Shown here one piece after another: positions 1-13,800 of a stretch of 64,000 bases of DNA. The notes under the pieces are model-generated. The model had not been told where the DNA came from, ran no database searches, and was given only the letters and a program-made list of their open reading frames with translations. Origin of the DNA: Motacilla alba alba (taxonomy: Eukaryota > Chordata > Aves > Passeriformes > Motacillidae); contig NC_052018.1 in the NCBI RefSeq assembly GCF_015832195.1, positions 69,377,666 to 69,441,665 of the forward strand, given 5' to 3'. A program made the translations under genes and the position numbers. The number at the start of each line of letters is the position of its first letter. The first letter of the stretch is position 1.

Positions 1-3000
1 TTTAGTTATGTTTGCATAATATTTGCTATGATTATTATGCTTTCCCAAGGAAATGGGACTTAAATGATCAAAATGTGACTGTAGACATGTGTCTGCCTGT
101 CAGTCTCTTTATCTGGCCTCTACTAATCTTAAAATACTTCAGAAAACTGATGGGAAAATGCTTGAAGTATCAAAGACATGGTCCTTTATCATCCCTCTAA
201 AAATCAATGACTTAAAGGAAAAAAGGAACTCTATAAATGTATCTAATATATGTCCTCTGTGAGGAGAAGCCTACATAATGATTCTACACATCACCCAATA
301 GGAGAGAGTCTGCATAGCAAAATATTGTAAAAAATTCTCCAGTTATGGGAACAACTGAGAGCCAATCATAAGACATAGATCTGGAGAAAATCAGGCTCAA
401 CTTGTTCCAGATCTCCTGGAACAACTTGTCATTTAACTCCTATTCACCATAAACAGCTGCCTTGACATGGAAATTATTTTTGTGATGCATCAGCTTGCTT
501 AGCACTAGCTGAAGCAGCAGAGAACACTGAGTTTTTCAGCAAACTGAGAATTATATTGAAAACTTGGGGAAAAAAGTCTGTAAAAATATTCTGCAACCAT
601 TGATACTGTTTTCAAATAGATAACATCTCTGATAGTATCCCTTATTGAAGAGTTTTGTGATTCATTCTCCCAATTCCTGTATTATGAAATCTCACAGGAG
701 TTCAGGAAAAAGTTTAAGGTTGTTTTATTTACTTGCTTTTGAAAGGAAAGGTACAAGGGGCTTGCAAATGTTCTGCACTTCTGCTGTGCATAAAGAGTAG
801 CTGTCACTTTCAGAGAAGGGATGAGGTTCAAAATACTTCTCAGATACATTTTGTACAAGATTATTGCCTACCCTGCTTATTCTGAAAGGGAGGGAGGAAG
901 CAGATTTCTGACCTCAATGAAACTAAACAAGAAATCCTCGTGTCTAAGGTCATTCCACAATCCTCACCTCTTGTATCACTTATACATATTGTACCATTAA
1001 TTCTGACACCTTTCAGGAGTCACACTGAACAGAAGAGTTCAGAGCCTCTGCAAAGAACTTCACAAGACAAGCAATTTCCAGTGGGCAATGAGTTGGTCTG
1101 GTTTCACAAAGCCTAGCAAATATCAAGTTCTTAAATACCATCTCCAAAAATTATCTACTCATCCCTCTTAAGACACAAAGTACTGTCACATAAACCAATC
1201 CATGACCACTGCCCAGCAAAATCTCCATGGATAGCTTTGGTAAAACCAAATGTGATGCTTCTGCTGCAGATCCAACGGGATCTCAAGATTCAAGATCACC
1301 AAAACAGCTGTTACTGTGGTTCTACATTTGGTGAACCTGTCCCAGGTGATACATGTTCTGAAATTTTCAGAGCAAAATGACCATTGAGAAAGAAAATAAG
1401 TACTGTACCAAAAAATAGAGAACAAACCCAAAACAAAAACCAAACCAAAAGGACGCTTTATAGAATGAAAGCTACACTTTGAGGCACGGAGAATTCTTAC
1501 CAATTCACTGCTAGGCAGGAGCACAGGCAGCCAGATTCTGCCCCCTTTGCTTAAAAATTGATGGGGCTTTAGTTCATGAGTAGCCTTGCTGTAAGCAATG
1601 AGATTGTCACAGAATAAAGGGTTGTTCAGTGGGAGTAAGGATGTCAGGAGCTGATCTCAATATACCTTACATGCGTGGGTGCAGCTTTTTGCTTTTAGCA
1701 TTTAGCTCAAGAGACTGGTTGCTCAATGGCCCCTCCTCGCAGCAGTGTTGAGAAAACTTCCAGTCAATATCTGAGTCATCTCAGTAAGTCTTCCAGCAAA
1801 CCAGAGCAAACCAGACTATTCCTAAGAATAGACTAAACAGCAAACAGAGAGCAGGCTGTTCTAAAAAGATCTTTCAGAGAGGCCCAAGATGAACATGGAA
1901 AACGCAGTGAAAGTCCTTGCTAATTTTCTTATGTCTAAAGGGTTACTTTTTAGTCTTAAAAGTATTTCCCCTTCTGCTTGTTCTTTGTAGGAGAAATATC
2001 CTGTTTTGACTCTGTTTCTGCCAAAGGGTTGGAAACCTCAAATGAGATTCTCACATCCCCTCCTCCACTCCCCTGAGGTATATGTCTGGCATATAAAATT
2101 GCAGCAGTTCAAAAGGACTCCAAAAATCTCTTCATACAGCTAGAGAAAATTCCCATTGCAGGAACTGATGTAAACAGCTGACCTCAGAGACATTTTACCA
2201 GGCCCCAGGAGTGGGGATGGCATGGGATCCATCAGCAGCTTGGCTGCAGACAGCTCTGGAGAGTTGCTGGGCAGCAGAGCGGGCAGACAGGGCCAGGCTG
2301 TTGTAGCTGATGGGGATTCCAGCTAATCAGGAGCCACTTTGGCTCTGTAAGTATCAGTGAAACAGCTGTCAAAGCCAAGACAGGTATTCCCAAGGCAAAA
2401 GAAAAATAAAATCTCCCTGGAGCAATTTTTGTGTCCATGCTCTGATTTAGCTGAACTGATGTGATGATTGGCACAAACCTCTGCTGTACCTCCTGTGCTA
2501 GCTGATCAATTGACTTTTGCAGGAGCTACAGCTCAGCTTACCAAAAAGCCCCAGATATGTGGTAAATGCTTGCATTTGTCTCAAGCTGGCCCTCTGCACA
2601 GGAATGAAGTTCAGCTTTATTTATCACTTCTCACTTCAAAAACCCTGTAGGAACATTGCATGCATTTTTCCTTCCCAGTTCCTTTCATCATAGTCCCTCT
2701 CTTCCTCTGTCACACTCCATGCAAACTTCCCTTTGAAACCTGAAAATAATGCCACAATCTCATCATCAGCACATGTACCTTTCTTTGGCTGTGTATCTTT
2801 CAGTCCCAGGCCCACCTTCCTCTTTCTCTCTTTCTTCCATGTTCATTCTTTTATTTGGATCAGATTTCCCAAAATAGGCAAGTTTTCCCTTTACTCTCTA
2901 AATTCTACACAGCTTGTAAGGCCTACAGACATGGGCAATGTGACTCACTACCATAGTCAGTCTTCCACAAATTGGTAAAAATAGTCCTAAAAGGACAGGG

Positions 3001-6000
3001 ATGATCGTGGGGGCTGACAGCCACAGTAAACTTTCAAGAGCAGCTTTCCTATCAAATTATATTCTAAGTCAAATGACCTCATCCTTCATGTCAGATGCTG
3101 ACAGCCAGCCAATCTGCAGTTGCAATTTGTCTTCTGTAGATACAATAGTAAGGGCAACATTTTACAGCAAACATATTTGCTGATGCTTTACCATATGTAG
3201 TTAGACTCCTGTGTAGTTCTATATTCATCTAAAGCTTGTTTTAAATTAATAATAAGCTTTATAATATATGATTTATTAATTTCTGCTAAAAAAATTCTCC
3301 AAAGTAAAAAGCCTTCTCTGTTATCTCACTGGTGAGAACTTTTGAAATGCTATCCTCAATAATTAGAGAATGAGAAATTTTCTTAATTCTCCTCCCAGAG
3401 CTACCATTTACTCTGGTTCCACTGAAATACATGAAAACTTTCTGAAAGCCTTGTGCTGTTTTTACCTCATCCTGCCAGGCATGGCCAGCTCCCCTCAGAA
3501 CTGTCTTACTCTGTACAACTTCTCTTCATTTGAAAGTCCCTGATTTTATCAGCACTGCCTGGGAGGCAGGGTAAGTTTCTCAATCCAAATGCCAAAGAAA
3601 AGGGAAGATGGTTAGGGAGGAGGAAGGAGAGGTAAAATCTGCCTATCAGCCTTCTCCACCCATACTGTCTCACAGCTCTTTAGCTCAGCACTACTTTCCC
3701 TTGATTCTGGAGAAGTTCTCAACCTGATGACAAAACCTAGAGCTCACCCAACTGTTTTCTGTGCCTGGCCACAAGGGAGGCCTGGGATTTTCAGGGAAAT
3801 TTATAGTTCAGGGTCTTTGGCCCTGACCTTGATCTTTGAGCCTGTAACCCTCCATCCTAGCCTCTCTCCTGCTTCATTTGTTTTCTGTTCCCCAGGGAAA
3901 TGCAAAGCCTGAGCAAACAGGACAAAGTGAAGCCAGTCCTTCTCTGCCCACCCCTCACATGCACCAGAAAAAGCAACTTACTTTTTTTTCCCAGAGCCTC
4001 TTTACTCTTTTACTCACAGCACTAACTGTAAAGCCTGAGGACTCATCTCAGTGTCCCCATGTCAGGGACAGGGAAGATTTGAGGACATAAATGAAAGAGT
4101 ATCCAAGTCCTGAAATCCTCATATTTTTCATTAGCCTGGGATGCCTCACTGTGGGATCCTCCACTTCTTTACCTTTAAAATGGAAAATTTGTTATTTAAC
4201 AGAAAATAAAACATTGGTAGCTGCATGTGTGAGGCAAATATCTCGATGGGATTTTTGGTCACTGGAGGTGGAAATGCACTTTGGCTCCCAGTCTGGTGGA
4301 TCAGGATCAGGGGGCTACTCTGTCTTGGTACAGTGCTGTTACTTGCTGGTGTTGTGCTACTGTTTCACAAAAGTGCTACTGGATCTCATCTTCATTTGAG
4401 ATTTATTTTAATGTTCCAAGTAGGCAGAGGCCCTCCCTTCCTGAGAGGGTAGATTACATTATTATTTTTCTTTAGAAGGAAATTATTACAGACACAGGAT
4501 TAATAAATTCTAATACATTTACTCATTCCATGAAAAATCATATTCATTTTCTCCAGTATGGGATCTCTGAGAGTAAGCAATATTCTATAAGCCTTATCTG
4601 TAGCACCATTTCTACATGCCCTAAGCAGGGCATTACAACTGTATCAAAGGACTCTGAACTTGGCTCTTAACCCAAAGATCCCATTTTGAGTCAAAACTAT
4701 TTTGATTCTAACTTCTCTTTTGTTCATAGTTACCCTGCTTTGGCAACCTGCTCCAACACACTAGAGGTTCTCCTGCTGCAGCTGCTGATGGTCAAGTCTG
4801 GGGACAAAACTCTGCTGTGCTGATGTCATCAGGGCTCATTTGTCCCTCTACACATAAAACATATCTGAAATTCCCTATGGCTTTGGGATACCTATTAAAA
4901 AGAGAATAGTTGTGGCTAACTTTCCATCAAGTTCAAAGGTGCTTGTTATTCAAAAAACGCCCTCAGGCACTTGCCAAATGAGTTTTTTGTTTGGCCAGGA
5001 GGATTTGCAGTATTTTTAACCACTTTTTTTTCCTCTCACATGTACATTTATAAGTTTTCCTAGCAGTGCCACATTTAGGAATGGTGGGTGCTGTACAGCA
5101 GATAATAAAAACCTACGAATTCCAGAGACCCATGGGATCTTCTCCAGTGCTCTGTACCTATACTATACACAGATCACTTCTTTCCCTCTAGCTAAGCACC
5201 AGTAAAATAGCAGGGGTTTCATGCAATGAGACACAGCTGCAGACCCTTCTTGCCTGTCTTCTAGAGAATTAAAGGATAAAAGCTGTTTCTAAACAGGTCT
5301 GTGAAGTTTTAAGCCATTACTGAAAACAAAATTTTCTCTCTCCACCCCTTTCACACTAGTTCTTGCTTGTCTACGGTGGAAAGCTAGATGTACATTATAT
5401 ACAAGATGCTGAATTTCAAGCCAAACCACCTTTTAATGGTTAGAAGTAAAGAATTAATAACAGTGAATTAAAAATATATGCACTTATTCTGTCATGCATT
5501 CGTAGAATGGCTGTGCTTGTGTTTCTTAAACCTTTGTTTCAGCTGGGGAGATATTTGAGATTAAATTTCACTGACTGCAACTAGCTCTAGAGCAAGCAAC
5601 AATACTATTCTTAAGTCTGTCTACAGTGGCCCAAGGTATTTAAAGATTATGACGCACATCACAAACTCTGAAAGTCCCTTGCAAATATTGTTTCAAAAGC
5701 CTCACAGCAGCTCTTCAAGACAGGTAACTATTCCACTCTTTCTCAGAGGGGCTCAGAGGAAGATCAGGGGAACTCAGGATGACAAAGCAGGAATTCTGTC
5801 TCAAAGGCAGAACCCACAGCCTTAGCTTTTTTTTTGTTTCCAACCACTGACTTGTACTTCCTGCATGCTATCAGACAACGCTAAAAATAAGTGAAAAGGA
5901 CATATGTGTGCATTCTGTGTGCTGTCTTTTCAGATCTTCCTCAGACAAAAGGAATATTACCTGCAGCACTAAGCCTCTTGAGTGCTGACACTACTGCACA

Positions 6001-7696
6001 GACTGCTGTTCCCCCCCTGTGCTCACTCCAGTCCAGGCTTCTCTTGGCCAAGAGCCAGGATGCTGCATTCTGCCTCCAGGCTTCCACAGCAGCCCCACAT
6101 GCGTGTCTGAGGGAAGAGTCTGACCCCAGGCTGTGACTTAGCCCCAGCACTGTGATGGGGTGGGCTGTGTGGTGATGGACATTTGACCCTGAGAAGCTGC
6201 CCAGTTATCAAATGACTCTCACAATAGCTATGGGATAAAGCATAGGTAACCACATGCCTGAGCTGGATTTGAGTAGTATGCACATGAAAGGTTCCTGTAA
6301 TCCCTTAATATATCTCAAGTACCAGCGAGTGGAGCAGGGTGAGTAGCAGGCATTTCAGACACTGAATCCATGAAAGCAAACCTATGCACAAAACTGGGTA
6401 TGCGGATCTAAGTATTTAATACCCTCTACAACTCAAGTGATCTTCTTACAGCTGTCATGCTTACCATTGCTGCTTTTCCAGCTCCAGAATAGTAGCCCTT
6501 GCATGCAGCCTGATGTCTCCAGTCAGGCTGTTCAGAATTGATAAGGCCTGTCATCACTACAGAGCACTGTTAAACACCATGGGGACTACAGAAGCACCAG
6601 CCCCAGGCCCCAAGCTGGTTCCAAGTGGGGCACACAGCAACACCCAAAGCATCCTGAGCACTGGTCTGGTGTGCTCCAGGGCTGGCTGATGCTCTCCTGA
6701 CCAACTGCTCCTGCACTGGGAAAGTGGACTTTGATCAGGGCCACGTGAGTGAGTGCAGGTTTGGTATCCTGCTCCAGGCACTGCAGTGGGATTGAGGAGG
6801 TAAAGAATCCAGTCTCTGCCCTCCTGCAAGTTTCCTGAGAGATCTTAGGCAAGCAGTCTTTCTTTGTCTCAGCATGCCAATATCCCATCCTTCAGCCAAG
6901 TGCAAGATCACTATGCTCACCATGAATATTTCCAAGTAATTCTAGCTGCAGCAACCTGGAGCCCTGTGCAGCTTAACTCATCTGACTTCTTAGATGTCCA
7001 TGGCACAGATACACTCTAATGACCTCTTCCTGAAATGGAGATACTATTTCCTTTACTCCAGTATACAGTGAATTTACCTTTACATCAGAGACTCCTTGAA
7101 ATAGAGGGTATATCTGTGCACAACACTTAGCACTTATTGAACAGAATCAAAGCTGTTTGTAGTACAGATCCTTACAGGAATTTGGGCCCACAGTAGGACT
7201 CCATCAACAGTTTCAATTGTTATACACATAATAGAAACCTCACTGAGAAACATCAGCCAACTTATGAAAAAACTGGGACTGGAGGTTTGTTGCTGGCAAA
7301 ATCAGACATTACAATTCTGACTGCACACAGAGAGCAAGTCTGGTTAGCCAGGAGGTTTTTAAAGTCTAATAACAATAATAGGGCATAATAATAAAATGAC
7401 ATTTTGAGTGTCCAAATTCCAAGCTCTCCTATACATTTTTTCTCCAATCTCTGAATTATTTTTAGAGACAGTACACATGTTAATTTATATTCTCACAGTG
7501 ATCACTTCAGGCTCTGGTTTCATTGTAACACTGATCACTTGCATATAGACCAGAAGTTAAAGTACCCAAATAAACAACTGAAATTTGCTTTTTGCATTAC
7601 CAAGATACATTTGTAAATTACATTTTTCTCACGATGCTCACATAATAAGGCTTTACCATTTAGCTAGATTTAATCAACTAAATATCTGTTGCTTAC
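1..7696 (-). other. GPR137B: GPR137B intron following the first coding exon (partial)
   Basis: This stretch lies 3' of the first GPR137B coding exon on the minus strand and continues past the left edge. I looked on the minus strand for the next coding segment of the family, the stretch after the third membrane helix, and did not find it, so the intron is at least 7.7 kb. The sequence is ordinary AT-rich intron DNA with scattered short open frames that resemble no family I know. No repeat family could be assigned with confidence. Intron status is inferred from the clear donor at 7691-7696. Confidence 0.7.
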
Positions 7697-8065
7697 CTGT
7701 GTGAAGTAAAGATTCATCAGGGTCAGGGTGAAAAACTGGAGGCAGACTGGGAAGCAATAAAGAAGCCAGAAGATGAAGGGGCTGAGAGAATTTGCTGTGA
7801 CAAAGTCTTTGAAGTAAAATGAAAAGAGCACTGTCCTAAGAGAGGCCCAAAACAGGCACAGAAACAGAAAGACAGTTTGGTAACTGAACCTCTTGTGCCT
7901 GTAGTGAAGGACCAGCCAGAGCTGGACGTAGATGAACACAAAAAGCAGTGAATAAAAAACAGTATATACAATGGTCAGGCCCAGCTTCACATACGGAGGG
8001 ACAGCTGGCGTCAGGGTCGGCGGAAGGGTGTCATTTTTCAGTGGGTCCCACTCAGGGGCCTCCAT
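7697..8065 (-). CDS. GPR137B: GPR137B, first coding exon (N-terminal 123 residues, partial gene)
   Basis: The exon encodes the N-terminal part of a GPR137-family seven-pass membrane protein. GPR137B (TM7SF1) localises to lysosomes and has been linked to Rag/mTORC1 signalling. The frame starts [16 protein letters not shown] and matches the human N-terminal region closely. Hydrophobic helices lie at about residues 28-53, 63-85 and 94-120, with the basic loop [10 protein letters not shown] between the first two. NDT at residues 11-13 is a possible N-glycosylation site in the N-terminal tail. The exon ends after FTQ at a CAG|GTAAGC donor in phase 0. The frame is open upstream as far as a stop at 8141-8143 but contains no earlier ATG, so 8065 is the first possible start. 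Human GPR137B has a longer N-terminal tail with an upstream methionine that is absent here. The remaining four helices are on exons to the left of the window. Confidence 0.93.
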
Positions 8066-8140
8066 TTGATATCGGGAATCGTCAGAATTATTTAAGTTTG
8101 GCTGCCGCTGTTGCCTCCTCCTCCTTCTCCTTTCATCTTC
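8066..8140 (-). other. GPR137B: probable 5' untranslated part of the GPR137B exon, with splice acceptor
   Basis: Read on the minus strand, the start codon is preceded by 75 bases that begin right after CTGTAG. A long pyrimidine-rich run (CTTGTTTTCTTTCATTTTC) lies just upstream. This is the form of a 3' splice site, which would make this an internal exon and not the first transcribed one. The 75 bases are open in frame and would read as an arginine- and glutamine-rich string that I do not know from GPR137B, so they are more likely leader than coding. The splice role is inferred from sequence shape only. Confidence 0.5.
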
Positions 8141-9931
8141 CTACAGCATAGGAATCAAGAAAATGAAAGAAAACAAGCTGCACTTCCTCTTTGGCAGCTC
8201 ACTGTGGGCTGGTAGCACATGATCACAATTCAGAATGATTCATTAGGACTGCCTTTGTCAGCAATTGGCAGGGAACAGCTCAGAAAGCTGCTCTTTGCTG
8301 ATGCCTCTGCACAAATCTTTACCATCCTTAAGAAACAAAGAAATCCACCAGCCCTGAATGGTTTACTGCTATATTTTTTTTCCCTAAGGAAAATTATCTG
8401 GATTTTAAATTGGTTAAATAATGTTTTATTTTTTTTACAAGAAGCAAGTACCTGACACTTTCCCAGTGGCAGACACATAATATCCTTGTAGGATTTTTTT
8501 TTTCTTGTTTTCTGTTTAACAAGTACTTCATTTAGCTGCATTTTGTTAGAAATTATTTTAAACACCTTCAAGTACTCCTGAAACTCAAACTGCTGTATTA
8601 AGCTGCAACAGCTCAGCTTGGCATTGCAGAAAGCTTTGTGTTTGTAAAGAGTTACACAATTGGCACAGCAAATCTAATACATTCAGTTTCTTCTTTTTCT
8701 TTAAGACGCTTGATTAGAATAGGAGAAAAGGTATATCAGGACTTCCAAACATAGCACATATAGGAACAAAACAAAACCTCCTAATGGTCTAAATTCACCA
8801 AAGCATACATGCAGCTACAGGTTCTTTTCTTCTTGGTTGCTTTTGTGCCATCACTCTGGAAACAGCTGACTGGACACACCTTCTCACAAGTGTGCAGATA
8901 TGCCCTTGGGATGAAATCTATAAATTAATAGGTGCTATGGCAGGCTGATGGGTCTGACTCACGGGGGTGAGAACTGAGAACTGAAACTGAGTGGTTTAGA
9001 CATTTGTAGTGTGGTCAAAATGTTTCATATATCTCTAGGTCGTGTATAGCGCCATGTACCGTACAATGACAAGATTTTAAAAGCTACTTTGGTTATGGCT
9101 GGAGCACTGCCACGTTTTTCTCTATCACTTATAGTAAGCTGATTGCAAGAAGTGCTGAGTACCTGGACCAATCCCCAGGGAAGACCCCATATGTTTGGTG
9201 AGCAATGAAAAAAGATTCCCGTGGTGGAAGGGTCCATGTAATGAACTAACACAGTGTACATGATATGCAGAAATTGACACTATCAACAAAAATAACGATT
9301 TCCATTATTAATGCCTTGCACTAAGAGGAGTTCAAAACTACTATTCTGTTGAAAAAAGACAATTATAATAATTGTGCTTATTAATATAAATAAAATATAA
9401 AAAAATTTGGGTATCTATTTAAAAATATTTTAAAGTGAATCCCATTCTGCTCCAGAAATATCCACCCTGAACCCTTAAAGCTCTGTTCCAAAATCTATGG
9501 TTAGGTACTGAAACTACAGCTGTTTGATTTTCAAGGTGCTGAGTAAACTCAGGTCCCATTGACTGCAAAAGGATTTGTGGGTTCTCAATGCTTCTGTAAA
9601 TCTGGCCATTGATAAAAGTTTCTAGATATGATTTTAAGACTCTTACCAGGAGCAGGCAGCCTTGAAAATCCCAGATAAACAGCTTACAGAAGCAGGGTGA
9701 TACGCAGCACTGGGTGATGGTCGATTTGACTACATACAAAAATGTACAGAACACAGAGTGAATATGGGAGAGATGAGAGAGGATAAGAAGTGCCTAAGCA
9801 CTAAAAATCATGTAGATGTACAGAGGTGTGTTAGAGCTTGCAGAAGAAGAATTATATTTCTTCAGTGCAAGTAAACTTGGACTTAGTTTTGAACTAGCAC
9901 ATGCTCCTAGATCCTGCATAACTCCTGGAAC

Positions 9932-10022
9932 AAAAAAAAAAGAAAAGAAAAGAAAAGAAAAGAAAAGAAAAGAAAAGAAAAGAAAAGAAAAGAAAAGAAA
10001 AGAAAAGAAAAGAAAAGAAAAG

Positions 10023-10053
<31 letters not shown>

Positions 10054-10095
10054 GAAAAGAAAAGAAAAGAAAAGAAAAGAAAAGAAAAGAAAAGA
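9932..10095. repeat. (AAAAG)n pentanucleotide microsatellite
   Basis: About 164 bases consist of near-perfect AAAAG units, with one interruption around 10043-10049 where the run of A is lengthened. The strand is pure purine. The long lysine/arginine/glutamate open frame here and its phenylalanine-rich mirror on the other strand are products of the repeat, not genes. Confidence 0.97.
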
Positions 10096-10766
10096 GTAAA
10101 ATTTACTCAATACCAGGGTAGGACATGGAAAACTGAACAGTTGCTGAAGCAAGTTTTTCAGAGAAGCTGTCTGTACCCAGGCTATAACATTCATTAGGAA
10201 AAGATGTCAGAGGTAAAGGGCCTGAACAGGAGTTTAGAAAATATGTATAACAAATAGGATATAATAAATTCTATTTCAATACATACTACAGAAGGCTCCA
10301 TCTCCTAGATCAGGAAAACATCTCCTGTATATTGAAACCTACTTCCTCCTAGCAGACAAGGAAAACATCTTCCTAGCCTTCCTCAGTTCCACTAGCAGGC
10401 CAGCCTTGTATGTCTGTCTTCAGAACCCCAGCGCACACATACACTATCTGGAGGCCAGAGTACAGCAATAACACATGAAGTGGGTTATATACCACCCCCC
10501 TGCTCTCAGCACAAACTTTCTGATTGTGCTTGTGGCCATCATTAACTCACAGTGGTCAGAAGCACTCTACTGCTTTTTATCAGTGACCTATAACAGCTCT
10601 TCACAGTTTGTGCTGTAAGACTTTAACCTGCTACGTGGGGTAAAGGCTTCCACTACATTCCTTCAGCAAGAGCCACTAGGATTTTAACACTGCCACATGC
10701 CTGAAGTATTCCATAAAATGTAGAGGAGCAGGAATCCATTTCCACTCAACAATCCGCTGGTTTAGT

Positions 10767-10810
10767 GGATGTGATTGGATGTGATTTGGATGTGATTCTG
10801 GATGTGATTG
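10767..10810. repeat. short tandem repeat of GGATGTGATT with growing unit length
   Basis: There are four consecutive copies of GGATGTGATT. The first three carry zero, one and two extra bases after the core, giving unit lengths of 10, 11 and 12, followed by a fourth core. It is non-coding and most simply explained by replication slippage. Confidence 0.85.
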
Positions 10811-13800
10811 CCAGCTCACGCTTTGTGTGTTGTAAGCAGCTAAAGAAGAAGCTGCTGCCAGGTGTTGCCAAGGGACAGCAAAAACAGTGGTCACACAGAT
10901 TGTGCCCCACACAAGTGTCCTTGACATAGGTGACCAAAGGTTGGTTGTGCAACTCTGCATTGCAGCATTATAAGAAACTTCTTAATAGACCAAACTTCCC
11001 ATGCAGCTCTTCAGTGCTCAGGAAGTTCAGCCACTTCTTGGTCTTCAGCAGCCCTGCTGCTGTCTGTGAATGTTGGGCAATTCCAAATGTTCTGTTTGTG
11101 TTATTATTTTCTTTCTAAGAGCCATCAATCAAAGAAAGAAACTTCACTGAACCCCCCGGTGTTCAAAAAGTTGGTTATCTAGGCTGTCCCACTGCTATTT
11201 GACTTGAATTGAACAAAAGTAATTAACACAAAGTGTCCGGGTCCTGCAAGTTGAACTGCTGCCCCTGCTCCTGTGCAAAGAGGTCTGAGTTCTCATCTTT
11301 GATGGCACTTGCAGTTAATAAATTTGCCGGCAAGACTGTTAGCACTCTGCAACTATGGACTCTCATTAGTGTGTAGTTCTAAAAATCTTTTAGAAAGGGT
11401 TTTTGCAGAAAAATGTACTTCTGAGATGGGGAGAAAATAAAGTAATTAAGGATTTTTAGATACAAAACCATCATAATATTTGATTTTATACTACGATAGT
11501 CCAGAAAACTTGTCCTTAGTTACATGGGCAAGTTTTTGAATACTTTTGAGGCCTCATGACTTCTTGGAAGGATTGTGTTTGTTATAACTACCAGGCTATC
11601 ATGGTTCAAACCTGAAGTACTAAAGAAAGTATCATGGCTGGACCTTAAAGTCTGTCCTTCTTCAAAAGTTGCTTTCTCCCAAAGTTACCTGCAAAATTGT
11701 GAGGCCTTTCTATTCAGTTCCACCCCAGCTGAGACATACCAGTAGAGGTTGTCAGATAGACAGGCCTCTTGCCAAACCAAACAAAAATAAACTGGTATTC
11801 TGGTTCAACATTTTATTTTGCTCTGCACCCCATGAGGCCTATGACTACAAAACTCAACAACAACATTTTGAAGTAAATAAATCTTCCTATTTCTACACAA
11901 AAAACCCCCAAGTGGGACAGAAATCTGATGCTGAACAAGATCTGCCAAGGATCTGGTGGGGAGTGGGAGTATTAATACTCTGAATTAGGCAAAGGGTAGA
12001 GATACCATGGAATTCATGATTATTTAATTCTCCCAACTTTGTCACAACACTTACACCTCCTCCTTCTTCATTTTGTGTCCCACAAAAGTATGAGCTCAAT
12101 TCCGTGCACTCCGCTCATTTCACTTTAAAGAATCTTTTGAATAGACAAATTCCTCTGAAGCCTTGTGTAGTGTGACCATTAGAATAGAGAAATTTAACTA
12201 TGCGTTGTAAGCATGCACCTTCTGCATCTAATGCTTAGGCCAATGCAATGTGGTGCATTACATGACAAGATGTCACATTTCTTGATGAGACATGGTGGCC
12301 AGGGATGCTGAAAAAAATGGACATTTTCTTTGAACGGGTTCAGCAATCTGATTTAACTACAGGGCAAGTACCTAAACTAGTGCCTGCTCAACATGACGGA
12401 TGAATTAGCTAATAAATCCTGAACCTGTAATTTCTCGTTTGTCTTTGGTTTCTGAGAACCTTGTTGGAAGCTTTTTGAATGCTACTGCATTGCAGAGCAT
12501 ACGTAGTTAGGCTTGCAAAATACTGCTGATGGGATACCTCTTTCCTTCATTTGGAATGGGCTCATTTCCAAGTCATGATCTACGTCACCATCTTTGGGAT
12601 CCAGCGTCTCTCTGCCATTCAACATTTAGCAACTCTGTTAAAAGACAAACAGAGGGCTGGGAACCAGTTTTCTCAAGGGAAAAAAATGTCCTTTCATTGT
12701 TGGGCTTTCTCTGTGCCTGGGCATGCTACATTTCACTATTAATCCTGACACAGACCTCATACTCAAAACATGTCTAAATAAAACCCTCATAAAAAAATCA
12801 GGATTTATTATTCTAATCTCATTTAGGTCATACAGTGGCGTAAAACAGTACAAATTCAGGGCCTTAACCCATAATCCTTAAGGCAGCAAAAGCTTCCATT
12901 GGCTTCACATAAAGTAATACTTATGCTTCGAGGGCAGGAGCTCACCACACAAACTAATCAAAGTAATGCAAATACCTTTAAAGCAAGAAAAGTGTGGTTT
13001 CATAATTTCAGCCCATACTTGAGCAGAAGAAAATTTTTTCAAAATATGTAACTCAGTGAATAGAAGATTGAAAGAGACAAATTCTGGAAACAGAAGCATG
13101 TTCTGGAAACACCATGAACATGAGTGCCTTTGTTTCATTTTTGAGCTTTGTCTTTATCAGGCTGGTTGAATGTTGATTTCACGCTGTCCTGCAGACTTCT
13201 CCATTGTGCAATATGGAATAGGAGCGGTGTGAAGGTTGGAGTTGTAGTTTGGATTCTAGACTGGTAAGAAAGTCCTGGGCACCCTGAAATTTCTGTCTGT
13301 GTTGCATGTTACTTGGGATTTAAAGCAAGACTCAGCAAACTGAGATCTAAGATTAAGAAGAATCAAAACTGATTTGTTGTTTTTCACTGTTAAAATAATT
13401 CTTTGCAGCTTTCAGTTTCCTGGATGTCTCCATAACCCAGAAAGACACTTTGAATCCTTGCTAGCTCAAGCAGAATATATCCTCTACTTTGCTAGCCTTC
13501 TCTGCTTTCTTTGACTCACAGTTTACACTGTACTTACTCCTTTGCACCCACCCCAGCCTCCACTGGAAAAACCCATCAAAAGGGAACTAAAGCAGTTGGG
13601 CATTTCCCTTCAGTGGGGATTCCCTTAGACAGATCCGTCAGCTGTGTATGAGCTGGCTGGAAAAAAGATGTGGATTAGATGTGTACTGATAACAGAGGAA
13701 GGGGGATTTGAGTGCTAAAGGTTACTTGGCCCAGTGTCTGGGCATTTCACACTACCTGTGACATTTCCTTGCAGGGAACATATCTTCTTTTCACAAGAAT

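Noticed and set aside
1..7696. Search for the next GPR137B coding exon on the minus strand
   Set aside because: No segment resembling the region after the third helix was found, so the exon is taken to lie outside the window.
9816..10194. Lysine/arginine/glutamate-rich and phenylalanine-rich open frames on the two strands
   Set aside because: They are direct products of the AAAAG microsatellite.
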